Positions 20,264-29,909 of a stretch of DNA of 64,000 nucleotides are shown here, piece after piece (the first letter of the stretch is position 1; each line of letters begins with the position of its first letter). The stretch comes from Pseudomonadota bacterium (GTDB taxonomy: Bacteria; Pseudomonadota; Gammaproteobacteria; Steroidobacterales; Steroidobacteraceae): the NCBI GenBank assembly GCA_023423935.1, contig JAFAEQ010000055.1, forward strand, positions 1 through 64,000, in the 5' to 3' direction. Made by a program: the position numbers and the translations under genes. Below the pieces are notes generated by a model. It was not told where the DNA came from. It worked only from the letters and a program-made list of their open reading frames with translations, and made no database searches.

Positions 20264-22191
20264 ATGCATCGAACGATCATACGAGCGTTGTTTGCGGTCT
20301 TCGCTTTATCGCTGGCGACCGCGCATGCGGACACGCTGATCAAAGCACCCTTGCCGATCGAGGTTGCCGCCGGTATTCGCGAGCTTGCAGGCGAGCCAGT
20401 GCCTTCGCCCGATGGCAAGCTCGTCGCGTATGTGGTTCATAACGGCGCGAAGGCGCGACCGTTCCCCATCCTGACACCGACCTGGAATTACTCCACGACC
20501 GGCGTCATCAACGTCAAGATGGCGCGGGAACTCTGGATCGTGGAGCTCGATTCCGGCCGGAGCTATGCGCTGCATCCGAAGGCGGGTTCGAGCTTCTCGC
20601 CCGCCTGGTCGCCCGATGGCAAGCAGCTTGCGTTCTACTCTGATGAAGATGGCTCGCTCGGGTTGTGGGTGTGGAGCCGGGGCGGTGATGCGCGACGCGT
20701 GACCCCGGCCATCGCAAAGCCATGGCAGAACGACGGCGCTCCAGTGTGGATGGACGGGCAGCGACTGTTCGCTGCGTTCCTGCCGGAAGGGTTCGACCTC
20801 GGAACCTTATCGATCTCGTCGATCCGGAGGGTCGGAGCGTCGGTGCGAAGGACGAGGTGACGCTGCGGCGCCAAGACGATTCGCGCTGGCTGCGCGAACA
20901 CTTTGCCGATCTCGGATTCGTGGATCTGCGAACCGGAAAAGTTACGCGCGTCGTCGAGCGGAAAGCCATCTGGAACTGGTCGCTGTCGCCGAACGGAGCG
21001 TTCGTTGCAGTCGCGGACTGGGTCGGGAGCGGTCTGTTCGACAACTTCATCGTCGCCATTGCAGACAAGAGCACGAAGTTCACGATGCGCGGTCTCGGCG
21101 CCCAGCAGAAGACAGTGTGGGCTTCTGACAGTGCACGCGTGTATCTGGATGCGGCGAATGCCGCCCCTGACTTAGTCGGTGACCTGCGACCCAATCAACA
21201 GACGCTCGTCATCGATACGAACACCTGGCAACAAGCACGCGGCACGCTGCCCGGGAAGTCGAGCGAGCGTTTCGATGCGCCGAAAGGCAAGCGCAACACG
21301 TTTGCGGTTCGCGTGCCTGGCACGAACGATCTGCTCGTCGATCTGACCGAGGACTATCGGTTCGGCGATCTGTGGCTCGCTCGCAAGGGCAAGCCTGTCA
21401 AACGGCTCACGCATTTGAATCCCGAATACGACCGCTACGATGTCGGCAAAGTGATTCGCGTCGATTGGAAGGACAAGCAAGGTCGCGAGCTCTACGGCGC
21501 GTTGTTGCTGCCGCCCGATTACCAGAATGGCAAGCAGTATCCGGTGCACGTGGACGTCTACGGCCAAAGCTCGCTCGATCTCGAGTTTCACGCGCCAGGG
21601 ATCCAGGGTTATGCGTCGCCGATCTGGAACTATCACGTGCTCTCGACACGCGGCTATGCGGTGTTCAAACCAATCGCGCCGTATGGATACAACACGGCGC
21701 TGCGCGACATCAGCGAAGCCGTGATCTCCGGCGTCGATCATTTGATCGCACTCGGCATTGCAAACCCGGACCGACTCACCGTGGAAGGGCAGAGCTTCGG
21801 CGGTTACTGCGTGCGCTCGATCGTCACGCAGACGGACAGGTTCAAAGTGGCGATCAGCACGGCGGGCTCGAACGGTACGGTGATCCCTTCTTACCCATGG
21901 GGTGCTGGTCAGGCCCGGATCAGTGCGGATCTTTACAAGAACCAAGAGGTATTTATCGCCAACTCCCCGATGTTCTTCTACGACCGTGTGAAGACACCGC
22001 TGCTGTTTCAAGTCGGCTTGAGCGACGGACGCGATACGGAGACCGATTGGGAAGTGCGCGTGTTGCGCAAGCTCGGCGTCGAGACGGAATTCTTGCGTTA
22101 CGAGGGCGAGGGCCACGTGATTTTCGGCTACTCGAACGTGCTCGACTTCTGGAAGCGGCGTATTGACTGGATCGAGAAGCACAGCACTTAG
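20264..22191 (+). pseudogene. S9 family peptidase gene interrupted by a one-base frameshift, last of the array
   Basis: ATG 20264 opens a signal peptide (ALFAVFALSLATAHA) and the first propeller blades. This frame stops at 20860. The rest continues in the -1 frame, already open before the break, and ends at 22191. Adding one A to GGAACC at 20801-20806 restores GFDLGNLIDLVDPEG and a protein of about 642 residues. The C-terminal part keeps a full triad: GQSFGG, GLSDGRD and GEGHVIF. Either the deletion is real and recent, since the downstream half is undamaged, or it is a sequencing error. The overall design is close to the first array member. The spacer before it (20080-20263) shows nothing recognisable. 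Confidence 0.8.
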
Positions 22192-22244
22192 GCGCTTCTC
22201 GGGTGCTCAAGGGGCCGGGGGTCGAATCCACAGGCAGATCCAGC

Positions 22245-22447
22245 TTCGCCGTGTTCGACTGAAGTCGAACAGAAAGAGTTGTCCGACTGAAGTCGGACCC
22301 ACAGGAGAGGACAGATCGGACTCACCGAGTCCGGCTCCCTCCTCACTGTGGGTTCGGCTTTAGCCGAGCGGAAAGAGTTGTCCGACTGAAGTCGGACCCA
22401 CAGGAGGGAACAAATGGGACTCATCGAGTCCAGCTCCGTTCTCACTG
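22245..22447. repeat. REP-like palindromic direct repeat, period 99 bases
   Basis: Two imperfect copies of a unit starting GAAAGAGTTGTCCGACTG (22272 and 22371) repeat at an exact 99-base offset; the match extends to CTCACTG at 22342-22348 and 22441-22447. Each contains the palindrome GTCCGACTGAAGTCGGAC. A related palindrome GTTCGACTGAAGTCGAAC precedes the first copy, and TTCGGCTTTAGCCGA joins the two. The structure suggests extragenic palindromic elements rather than coding DNA. Confidence 0.8.
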
Positions 22448-22685
22448 AACAGCCATGCTCATAATCCTCCGACTCTGTGCACTCTGTGATCTCTGTGTGA
22501 AATCTTGATCTTCACACCCCGTGGACCCGGTGATCCCCGTGGGGACTTCTCTCCTTTGGAGTGATGGCAGTGATAACAGTGATGGAGGTGATGAACAATC
22601 CTCTGTTTCCACAGGCGGAGCGCCAACCGTCTGTGCGCCGAGTGCCGGCGCGCATATCCGATTCTGCGGCAAGGGGCTATGTCGC

Positions 22686-22717
22686 CCGCCGCATGACGTT
22701 CGTCATGCGGCGGTTTT
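22686..22717 (+). terminator. Strong rho-independent terminator
   Basis: Inverted repeat CCGCCGCATGACG / CGTCATGCGGCGG (22686-22698 and 22701-22713), 13 bp perfect with a two-base gap, followed by TTTT. The T run is only on the plus-strand 3' side, so it ends rightward transcripts and not the leftward GH30 gene. Confidence 0.85.
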
Positions 22718-22766
22718 CTCTTTGAACACGAATGGCCGCGTGGTTTTGCGGACGCGTCCGTGTCTG

Positions 22767-24329
22767 TTACGGCCAGCGGAACGTGACGACTGCTTGCGCC
22801 GGCAGCTCGTACTGGAGCGATAGCTCCTGCCATCTGATCGTGATCGGCGTCGCTTCGTTGCGCTCGTTCAGTACGAGCAATCCTTTGGATCCGTCGGGAT
22901 TGACGAACGCCACGCTGTCGAAGACGCCCTCCTTGCGCGAGCTCTCGATGCGGGTCGCACCAGGCCTTGCCGCGAGGCTTGCGTGTCCCAGAGCATAGTA
23001 CTCGCCGTTGTAGGTGACGTGGCCCGTGTCCTGATCGATGGTGACAACGCCGCGGCAGCTCGTGCAGCCGCCATTCTGCGGGCCGGAGTTCTCATCGAGC
23101 GCCAGGTTCCACATGAGTACCGCGCTCGCCCAGTGGCGAGTGCCGCCGATGAACAGATTGCGCATCCACCAGTGCATGTCCGATCCGAACTCCGAACCGA
23201 CGGAACCCGTGCATTCGGTCAGACGGATCTCCTTGTCCGGATGCATCTCCTGCACGCGACTCTGTGCGGACACATCGCCACCGTAGCAGTGAAACGCAGT
23301 GCCTGTCGCAAACTGCCGCGCACCTGCGTGGTTGAGCACCTCCATCGGATACTCCGGCTGGTCCCAATTGTGGTCATAGAGGAACACGCGCGTTTCGAGC
23401 CCCGCCTGCATCAGCGCCGGGCCCAGATGATTCGCGATGAAGTTTGCTTGTTCAGCGGCTTCCATGCGCATCGTCGGATAGCCCTGCGATTCGTGCAGTG
23501 GTTCGTTCTGAATCGTGATGCTTTCGATCGGCACGCCTTCCTGCTCGAACGCATGCAGATAGTCGACGAGGTACTTCGCAAACGACGCGTGCATGTCGGG
23601 GCGCAGGGACCCCGCATTGAGCGAGCTCTGAGTCTTCATCCAGGCGGGCGCGCTCCACGGCGTGCCCATGATGCGCAGCTCGGGATTGATGCTCAGCGCC
23701 TGCTTCATCACGGGAAGAAAGTAACTCCGCTCGTAATCGATCGAGAAGTGCGGTGCGTTCGCATTCGCATTGTCCTGCGGCGCGTCGCTGTAGCTGTAGT
23801 TCTGCAGCGAGAAGTCGCTGGCGCCGATGCCATGGCGCACCTGGCTCAGTCCGATGCCTTGCTCGGGATCGAACAGCTTCGTCATGAGCTCATCGCGCTG
23901 CTCGGTGCTCAGGCGTGTACCGATCAGCCACGCCGAGGAATCGGTCATCGATGCGCCGAAACCCGCCATCGTCTGGTAGGTGCGCGTCTCATCCACGTCG
24001 ATATCGAAAGCACCGGGTTCATGCATCTCGCTTGCAGAGAACTCGACCGGTTCTTGCTTCGCCAGACGCTGTGATCCGTCGTACGTCGAAAGCCACACGG
24101 TCGCGCGCACGGGTGCAGGTTCGGCGGCCGGTGGAGCCGTGGGTGAGGGAGCGTCGCTCACAGGCGCGGAAGGTGCGGGCACCTCGGCAGGCGCGAAGGG
24201 CGAGGACACCTCAGCCGCGGGTGCAGAGGGCGCGGGTAGAGTCGGGTTCGCCGCTGCGGCCGATTCGCCACCACCACCGCAGCCGCCAAGAACAATGAGA
24301 GGCAAGAGGCAGAAGAGTCGTTGGATCAT
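22767..24329 (-). CDS. GH30 family glycoside hydrolase, lipoprotein
   Basis: 520 residues from ATG 24329, preferred because GGAGA lies upstream and the product then begins with a lipoprotein signal and lipobox (VLGGC). Longer in-frame starts up to 24440 lack this. A Pro/Ala/Ser-rich linker of about 60 residues follows, then a (beta/alpha)8 GH30 domain: FGASMTDSSAWLI near its start, acid/base in IQNEP (Glu276), nucleophile in LTECTGS (Glu372), and a small beta domain ending VVTFRW. GH30 enzymes hydrolyse beta-glucosidic bonds in glucans or glucosylceramides; which applies is not evident. The protein is similar throughout to the GH30 at 55195-56661. No partner gene adjoins it. Confidence 0.9.
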   Translation of the reverse strand: MIQRLFCLLPLIVLGGCGGGGESAAAANPTLPAPSAPAAEVSSPFAPAEVPAPSAPVSDAPSPTAPPAAEPAPVRATVWLSTYDGSQRLAKQEPVEFSASEMHEPGAFDIDVDETRTYQTMAGFGASMTDSSAWLIGTRLSTEQRDELMTKLFDPEQGIGLSQVRHGIGASDFSLQNYSYSDAPQDNANANAPHFSIDYERSYFLPVMKQALSINPELRIMGTPWSAPAWMKTQSSLNAGSLRPDMHASFAKYLVDYLHAFEQEGVPIESITIQNEPLHESQGYPTMRMEAAEQANFIANHLGPALMQAGLETRVFLYDHNWDQPEYPMEVLNHAGARQFATGTAFHCYGGDVSAQSRVQEMHPDKEIRLTECTGSVGSEFGSDMHWWMRNLFIGGTRHWASAVLMWNLALDENSGPQNGGCTSCRGVVTIDQDTGHVTYNGEYYALGHASLAARPGATRIESSRKEGVFDSVAFVNPDGSKGLLVLNERNEATPITIRWQELSLQYELPAQAVVTFRWP

Positions 24330-24909
24330 GAGCAGGGGGGTCTCCTGTTGCTGTTCGCGCACGCGCGAGCGCTGCGATGGCAGAGCGCAGGTGCACGAGG
24401 CCGCTTCAGCCGAGGTCTTGAGCACGTGCACATCACTCACCCGGCTGAGTGATCAGCGGGCTGTCAGTGCGTGTGCTATCGGGGGTGCAGCGTCTGCGTC
24501 CTGCAGCGTCTACGTTGCTGATAGTTAGGCCCGATACGGCGATGCGGGTTCGGCAGTCATCGCCTGCAGGCTGACTGGGAACCCCGCGCGTCACTGGCGC
24601 GGCCGGATGCTGAAGCGTGAGGCAGGCGATCCCTGAAGGATGGATCTCGCAGCGGACGAGTGGACTGGAGCGACGGGTTCGAGAGTGCTGCTTGGTCGTC
24701 ATCCGGCGAAGGCTGGTCGTCATCCCCGCGAAGGCCGGGATCCCCGCGGATTCTCGTTGTTCACAGGGCCTGGGCCCCGGCCTTCGCCGGGGTGACCCCT
24801 CTGGGCCTTCGTCGGGGTAACCCGCCCCGGCCTTCGCCGGGGTGACATCACTATCGGCTGTTACAGGTCACGAGGTGAATGTGCAGCTCGTGAAGGCTGC
24901 TTCGTCGCT
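24330..24909. other. Intergenic region holding a MITE-like element
   Basis: 580 bases between two leftward genes. Bases 24330-24659 should contain the GH30 promoter but show no motif I can defend. Bases 24660-24871 are the interspersed element described separately. No credible gene is present. Confidence 0.6.
24660..24871. repeat. MITE-like interspersed element, copy 1 (three minisatellite units)
   Basis: A 212-base element homologous end to end with 51398-51656. Its right end CGGCTGTTACAGGTCAC is the same in both copies and is the imperfect inverted complement of the left end. Inside are three 25-base units beginning at 24779, 24804 and 24829, two of them carrying the hairpin CCCCGGCCTTCGCCGGGG. 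No open reading frame of note lies within. It sits 38 bases beyond the end of the ABC permease gene. Confidence 0.8.
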
Positions 24910-26034
24910 TTACGCCATCTGTGCCAGGGTTCTGCGGAAGCGTGCGAGCGCGCCGAAGAACAGTACCGCGCCGATGACGATGATTGCGAGCAGCTGCGGC
25001 CAGACGACGCGAAGTCCGGCACCGCGATAGAGAATGGCCTGGCTCGCGGCGACGAAATGAGTCGTCGGCGCAGCAAGCATGAGCGTCTGCGCCAGCTGAG
25101 GCATGCTCTCTCGCGGCGTCATTCCGCCGGAGAGCATCTGCAGCGGCAGGATGGTGAGTATCAGCAGCAAGCCGAACTGCGGCATCGTGCGTGCGACCGT
25201 GGCCATGAAGATGCCCATGGATGTCGTTGAGAACAGATGAAGTAGTGCGACCAGCAGGAACAGCAGACGGGATCCTTCGATCGGCACGTGCATCGCACCC
25301 TGGATGACGAGCAGCAGCGACATCGCAGTCGCCGTCAGCACGACCAGCCCCATCGACCAGACTTTCGCCAGCATGATCTCGGTAGGCGTGACCGGCATCA
25401 CCAGCAGATGTTCGATCGTGCCGTGCTCGCGCTCGCGAATCAGCGCCGCACCGGTGAGCACGATCGAGAGCAGGGTGACCATGTTGATGATCTCCATCAC
25501 GCTGCCGAACCACGCGCGTTTGAGCTCCGGGTTGAACCTCATGCGCAGGGCCAGATCCACGGCAGATGACGTTGTGCCGCGAAAGCCGCGCACGAACTCG
25601 GTGACTTCGCCCAGTACGATCTGCTGCACATAGCTGCTGCCCGTGAATGCCTGGCTCATGCGCGTAGCATCGACGTTGAGTTGCACATCGGGCTGCCGGC
25701 CGTTCAACACGTCGCGTTCGAAGTTCGGCGGGATATTCAGTGCGAACGTATAGTCCCCATCGTCCATGCCTTTGTCGGCCTCGGCTGGCGTAACCATGGC
25801 AGGCGTGTCGAACTGAGGCGGATAGAAGGCGCTTGCGATGCGGGCAGACAGGGGCGATTGATCCTCATCGACGATCGCGATCGGTACGCGGTGCAAGGTC
25901 TCCGGCTGTGCGGTACCCGCGGTATAGATGGCGATCGTGAACGCGTAGACGATGAGCACCAGCATCATCGGATCGCGCCACAGACTCCACAGCTCCTTGA
26001 CGCCCAGGCGGTAAATGGCCGCGAGCTGCTCCAT
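24910..26034 (-). CDS. ABC-2 type permease, YhhJ-like
   Basis: 374 residues with one N-terminal membrane helix (LVLIVYAFTIAIY), a large soluble loop of about 150 residues (starting VPIAIVDEDQSPLS), then five further hydrophobic segments. This is the ABC-2/YhhJ layout. Its ATG (26034) follows the stop of the RbbA-like gene with no gap, so translation is probably coupled. It is likely the second permease half of an exporter with the RbbA-like ATPase, the HlyD adaptor and the outer-membrane lipoprotein upstream. The substrate is unknown. The conserved DEDQSPLS segment also appears in related form (LDRDQTQLS) in the permease part of the neighbour. Confidence 0.88.
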   Translation of the reverse strand: MEQLAAIYRLGVKELWSLWRDPMMLVLIVYAFTIAIYTAGTAQPETLHRVPIAIVDEDQSPLSARIASAFYPPQFDTPAMVTPAEADKGMDDGDYTFALNIPPNFERDVLNGRQPDVQLNVDATRMSQAFTGSSYVQQIVLGEVTEFVRGFRGTTSSAVDLALRMRFNPELKRAWFGSVMEIINMVTLLSIVLTGAALIREREHGTIEHLLVMPVTPTEIMLAKVWSMGLVVLTATAMSLLLVIQGAMHVPIEGSRLLFLLVALLHLFSTTSMGIFMATVARTMPQFGLLLILTILPLQMLSGGMTPRESMPQLAQTLMLAAPTTHFVAASQAILYRGAGLRVVWPQLLAIIVIGAVLFFGALARFRRTLAQMA

Positions 26035-28785
26035 TCAGCGCTCCTGCTTCTTCAGCAAGACGATGCACAGAAGCATCAGCGCGGGCCCCGCGATCAAAAG
26101 CGGCCGCAAGGCAGCGTGCAGCTGCGCGAAGTCGAGGCCCTTGTTGAACACGCCGCGACTGATGATGAACATGTACGTGGTCGGGGAAATCTTGCCGATG
26201 AGTCGCCCGATACCTTCCAGGGAATTCACCGGATTGAGCAGCCCGGAGAACTGTACGGCGGGAATCAAGGTCGCGATCATGGTGATGAAGATCGCGGCCA
26301 TCTGGCTGCGCATGAAGGTCGAGCAGAGCAAGCCGAAGCTCGTGGAGAACAGCAGGAACACGCTGGTCGCCGCAGCGAGCGTGAGAAACGATCCCGTGAT
26401 CGGCACGCCGAACACCAGGATGGCGAGCAGCGTCATGACGAGAAAATTGATCATCCCCAGGATCAGATACGGCAACAACTTGCCGACGACGAACTCGCTG
26501 CGCAGCACCGGCGTGACGTAGAAGTTGACGATCGATCCGAGCTCCTTCTCGCGTACGACCGACAATGCGGTGAGCATCGCCGGAATCATGAGCAGCAGCA
26601 TCGGGATCACCGCTGGCACGATCGCAGGCAGGCTGCGTACATCCGCGTTGTAGCGAAAGCGCGTTTCGATACTGATCTGTGACTCTGGCCGGTGACCGAG
26701 GGTTTGTACCACGCGTTGCTGGAGCCATGCCTGATGCATGCCCTGCACATAACCCTGGACCGTTTCCGCGCGCTGCGGCATGGCGCCATCCGCCCATGCG
26801 CCGATTTGCACGTTCTGGCCGCGCTGCACGTCGCGGGCGAAGCCGGGAGGAATCTCGATGGCCAGCGCGAGCTTTCCGCTGCGCATGCGTTGATCGAGAT
26901 CGGCATAGTCGATGATGGGCGGCTGCTCGACGAAATAACGCGAGCCCGACAGGTTCAGCGCGTAGTCGCGGCTGAGCTGCGTCTGATCGCGATCGAGTAC
27001 GGCGAACGTGAGACTTTCGACATCCATGTTGATGCCGTAACCGATGATGAACATCATCAGGATGCTCCCGAACAGCGCCAATGCGGCACGGACCGGGTCG
27101 CGGCGCAACTCCAGACTTTCGCGCAGCGTGTAGCTCAACGCGCGACGCAGGCTGAAACCTTTTTCGCGTGTTCGCACCGGCCGGTTGGATTCAGTGTGCA
27201 CGGGCGTCGGCGCGGAGGCGGAGGATTCGGGGTCATCCTGCGTTGCATCCTCGAGATAGGCGATGAATGCATCTTCGAGCGTCGTCGCCCCGCGTTGCTG
27301 GATGAGCTTCGCAGGCGCATCGGTCACCAGCACCTTGCCGGCGTGCATGAGCGAGATCCGATCGCAGCGCTCGCCCTCGTTCATGAAATGCGTCGAGATG
27401 AAGATCGTGACCTGATCCTGGCGCGACAGCTCGATCAACAATCTCCAGAAGGTGTCCCGCGCGATCGGATCGACACCGGAGGTGGGCTCGTCGAGGATCA
27501 GGAGCTCAGGGCCGTGCACCAGCGCGACGGCGAGCGAAAGACGCTGACGCATGCCGAGCGGCAGACTTTCCGGGAGACTGTCGGTCACATCGCCCAGGCT
27601 GAACCGCTCGACCATCGCGGCGGTGCGCGTCGGGATCTGTGCCTCGTCCACTTGAAACAGTCGCGCGTGCAACACCAGGTTCTGCTCGACGGTGAGCTCG
27701 TTGTACAGCGAGAACGATTGGGACATGTAGCCGACGCGCCGCCGTGTCGCGATATCGCGTGCATCGATCGTGCGGCCGAACAATCGCGCCTCACCTTCGG
27801 TGGGCGGGAGCAGGCCGGTGAGCATCTTCATCGTCGTGGTCTTGCCGCAGCCGTTCGAGCCCAAAAAGCCGAAGATCTCGCCGCGCGCGATGCGGAAGCT
27901 CACGTGATCGACTGCGACGAAATCGCCGAAGCGCTTGGTGAGCGCACGAGCTTCGATGGCGATATCGGCATGGCCGTCGACCGAAAGCGGTATGTGCTCG
28001 ACAGGTCGATGACCGCGACGCCGTTCTTCCGGGAGCAGTGCAAGGAAGGCGGCCTCGAGCGTTGTTGCCTGGGTGCGTTCGTACAATTCCTGCACGGTGC
28101 CGGTGGCAAGGATGCGGCCTGCATCCATCGCGATGAGCCAGTCGAATCGGCTGGCTTCTTCCATGTAGGCTGTGGCTACGAGCACACTCATGCCGTGGCG
28201 ATCTGCACGGATGCCGTCGATCAGGTCCCAGAACTGCCGGCGTGCGAGCGGATCGACGCCGGTCGTGGGCTCATCGAGAATCAGCAGCTGCGGATCGTGG
28301 ATCAGTGCGCAACACAGTCCGAGCTTCTGTTTCATGCCTCCGGAGAGCTGACCGGCGGGTCGTGAGAGAAAGGGACGCAGGCCGGTGGCGGAGGTGAGCT
28401 CATCGATGCGCCGACGACGTTCTGCGGCGCCATGATCGAAGAGCCGTCCGAAGAATTGCAGGTTCTCCTCGACGGACAACGTCGGATACAGATTCCGCCC
28501 CAGTCCCTGCGGCATGTAGGCGATGTCGGAACAGACGGCGCGCCGATGCGGCGCACTGCGCATATCTCCATCGAGGACTTGCACCGTGCCTTCCTGGATT
28601 GCGTGCGCGCCTGCGATCAATGAGAGCAGGCTGGATTTCCCCACGCCGTCGGGGCCGATCACTGCAACCGAGCGACCGCCGGGCAGCGCGAGATCCAGTC
28701 GATCGAGCGCGAGCTTCTTCCCATAGCGCAGCGTCACGCCTGTGAGCGTCGCAACAGCCCACGAGTCGACTGCGTCATCGCTCAT
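26035..28785 (-). CDS. RbbA-like fusion: two ABC ATPase domains plus ABC-2 permease
   Basis: 916 residues from ATG 28785, chosen because it overlaps the HlyD stop as ATGA; an upstream ATG at 28818 exists. ATPase domain 1 (about residues 12-230) has Walker A GPDGVGKSS, signature LSGGMKQ and Walker B LLILDEPTTG. Domain 2 (about 280-500) has GSNGCGKTT, a changed signature LPLGMRQRLS and LLILDEPTSG. The C-terminal 370 residues form an ABC-2 permease with six hydrophobic segments. This matches the E. coli RbbA/YhiH architecture, named for ribosome binding but gene context here (HlyD, YhhJ, outer-membrane factor) favours an export role. Substrate unknown. Confidence 0.9.
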   Translation of the reverse strand: MSDDAVDSWAVATLTGVTLRYGKKLALDRLDLALPGGRSVAVIGPDGVGKSSLLSLIAGAHAIQEGTVQVLDGDMRSAPHRRAVCSDIAYMPQGLGRNLYPTLSVEENLQFFGRLFDHGAAERRRRIDELTSATGLRPFLSRPAGQLSGGMKQKLGLCCALIHDPQLLILDEPTTGVDPLARRQFWDLIDGIRADRHGMSVLVATAYMEEASRFDWLIAMDAGRILATGTVQELYERTQATTLEAAFLALLPEERRRGHRPVEHIPLSVDGHADIAIEARALTKRFGDFVAVDHVSFRIARGEIFGFLGSNGCGKTTTMKMLTGLLPPTEGEARLFGRTIDARDIATRRRVGYMSQSFSLYNELTVEQNLVLHARLFQVDEAQIPTRTAAMVERFSLGDVTDSLPESLPLGMRQRLSLAVALVHGPELLILDEPTSGVDPIARDTFWRLLIELSRQDQVTIFISTHFMNEGERCDRISLMHAGKVLVTDAPAKLIQQRGATTLEDAFIAYLEDATQDDPESSASAPTPVHTESNRPVRTREKGFSLRRALSYTLRESLELRRDPVRAALALFGSILMMFIIGYGINMDVESLTFAVLDRDQTQLSRDYALNLSGSRYFVEQPPIIDYADLDQRMRSGKLALAIEIPPGFARDVQRGQNVQIGAWADGAMPQRAETVQGYVQGMHQAWLQQRVVQTLGHRPESQISIETRFRYNADVRSLPAIVPAVIPMLLLMIPAMLTALSVVREKELGSIVNFYVTPVLRSEFVVGKLLPYLILGMINFLVMTLLAILVFGVPITGSFLTLAAATSVFLLFSTSFGLLCSTFMRSQMAAIFITMIATLIPAVQFSGLLNPVNSLEGIGRLIGKISPTTYMFIISRGVFNKGLDFAQLHAALRPLLIAGPALMLLCIVLLKKQER

Positions 28786-29855
28786 TCGGGAACTCGGATC
28801 TGCAGATTCTCCGGCCATTTCGCCTGCGGATCGAGCTTCAGCCAGGCCACGCCCGGCAGCCCGGTCTTCACCTGCTCGATGTAGCGTTCGAGCAGCGCGC
28901 GATCGACGTGGGCGCGTACGCGAAACATGAGCTTCTGCCGTTCGCTCGCCGTTTCCACCGTCTTGGGCGTGAACTGAGCCGTGTCTGACACGAAGGACAC
29001 GCGCGCCGGGAACACGTACTGAGGTGCGGCATCGAGCACGATGCGCACCTCGCTGCCCAGAGCCACGCGTCCGGCCACCGTCTCGGGCAGAAAGAACGTC
29101 ATGTACACATCGCTCAAGTCGACCAGATTGAGGATCGGCGCGCCGGCACTGACGACTTCTCCCGGTTGCACGATCAGATACTGCACGCGACCTGCGCGAG
29201 GAGACTTCAGCGTGCTGTCGGCGATATCCGCTTCGATCCGTGCAACCGTCGCCTCGCTGGCCGATACGCTCGATTCGGCGCCCACGACTTCCGATCGTGC
29301 GGCTTCGACTGCAGAGCGCGCCGCGACCGCTTGTGCTTCCGCAGCGGCCACGACCGCGCGAGCGGAGCGTACGCGTGCGCGGTCGTCATCGAGATCCTGC
29401 AACGAGGCCGCGCCTTCCTTCGACAGCGTCTCGGTGCGAGCCAGGCGGCGTTCCGCTGCGTCCAGACTGCTCTGCGATTCGACGATGTTCGCTTCAGTCG
29501 CTGCCAGCTCACTGCGTCGCACGGCGACCTGGGCCTTGGCCGAATCCACGGATGTGATGGCCTGTTGCAGCATGGCGCGTGCTTCATCGCGCTGGGCCGT
29601 GAGCACGGTGATCTGCATCTTCACCAGCGGTTCATCGGCGGTGACGAACTGACCTTCGCGAACCAGAATCTCCTCCACTCGGCCGGCGAGCTTCGCGGAT
29701 ACGTTGATTTCCGTGGCTTCGATGCGGCCGTTACCGCTGATGAAGTCATCACCGGGACCCTTCGGACGCAGCGCCTGCCACAGAGCGATCGCTATCACCA
29801 GTGCCACGGCAATGGCTGCGAGCATCACCAGCCGTTTCCTGAGCTGTTCGTTCAC
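28782..29855 (-). CDS. HlyD-family membrane fusion protein (YhiI-like)
   Basis: 357 residues from GTG 29855, with GAGG just upstream. One N-terminal transmembrane helix (about residues 11-27) is followed by a lipoyl/barrel part (INVSAKLAGRVEEILVREGQ), a long Ala/Glu/Arg-rich coiled-coil hairpin (about residues 80-210) and the second half barrel (SPRAGRVQYLIVQPGEVVSAG). This is the adaptor that links the inner-membrane ABC transporter to a TolC-type channel. It overlaps the RbbA-like gene by four bases and lies 54 bases after the outer-membrane gene, so the four genes form one operon. Confidence 0.9.
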   Translation of the reverse strand: MNEQLRKRLVMLAAIAVALVIAIALWQALRPKGPGDDFISGNGRIEATEINVSAKLAGRVEEILVREGQFVTADEPLVKMQITVLTAQRDEARAMLQQAITSVDSAKAQVAVRRSELAATEANIVESQSSLDAAERRLARTETLSKEGAASLQDLDDDRARVRSARAVVAAAEAQAVAARSAVEAARSEVVGAESSVSASEATVARIEADIADSTLKSPRAGRVQYLIVQPGEVVSAGAPILNLVDLSDVYMTFFLPETVAGRVALGSEVRIVLDAAPQYVFPARVSFVSDTAQFTPKTVETASERQKLMFRVRAHVDRALLERYIEQVKTGLPGVAWLKLDPQAKWPENLQIRVPE

Positions 29856-29909
29856 AAAACCTCGCTCGTGCAGATCGACACGTGTGCCTGCAGCGAAGGG
29901 AATTTCGCG

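Larger units (their letters stand above)
22192..22766. other. Repeat-rich intergenic region after the S9 array
   Basis: 575 bases without a credible gene, between the convergent ends of the S9 array and the GH30 gene. It holds a palindromic repeat block (22245-22447), a low-complexity stretch of CTCTGTG and TGGCAGTGATAACAGTGATGG type (about 22480-22590), and a strong plus-oriented terminator at 22686-22717. That terminator is about 500 bases beyond the last stop, so an unrecognised short transcript in between is possible. Confidence 0.6.

Noticed and set aside
26692..28365. Long rightward frame opposite the RbbA-like gene, and similar long frames at 60353-62158 (+) and 49897-51243 (+)
   Set aside because: They are antisense shadows of well-supported genes in GC-rich DNA, with Arg/His-rich compositions and no domain.
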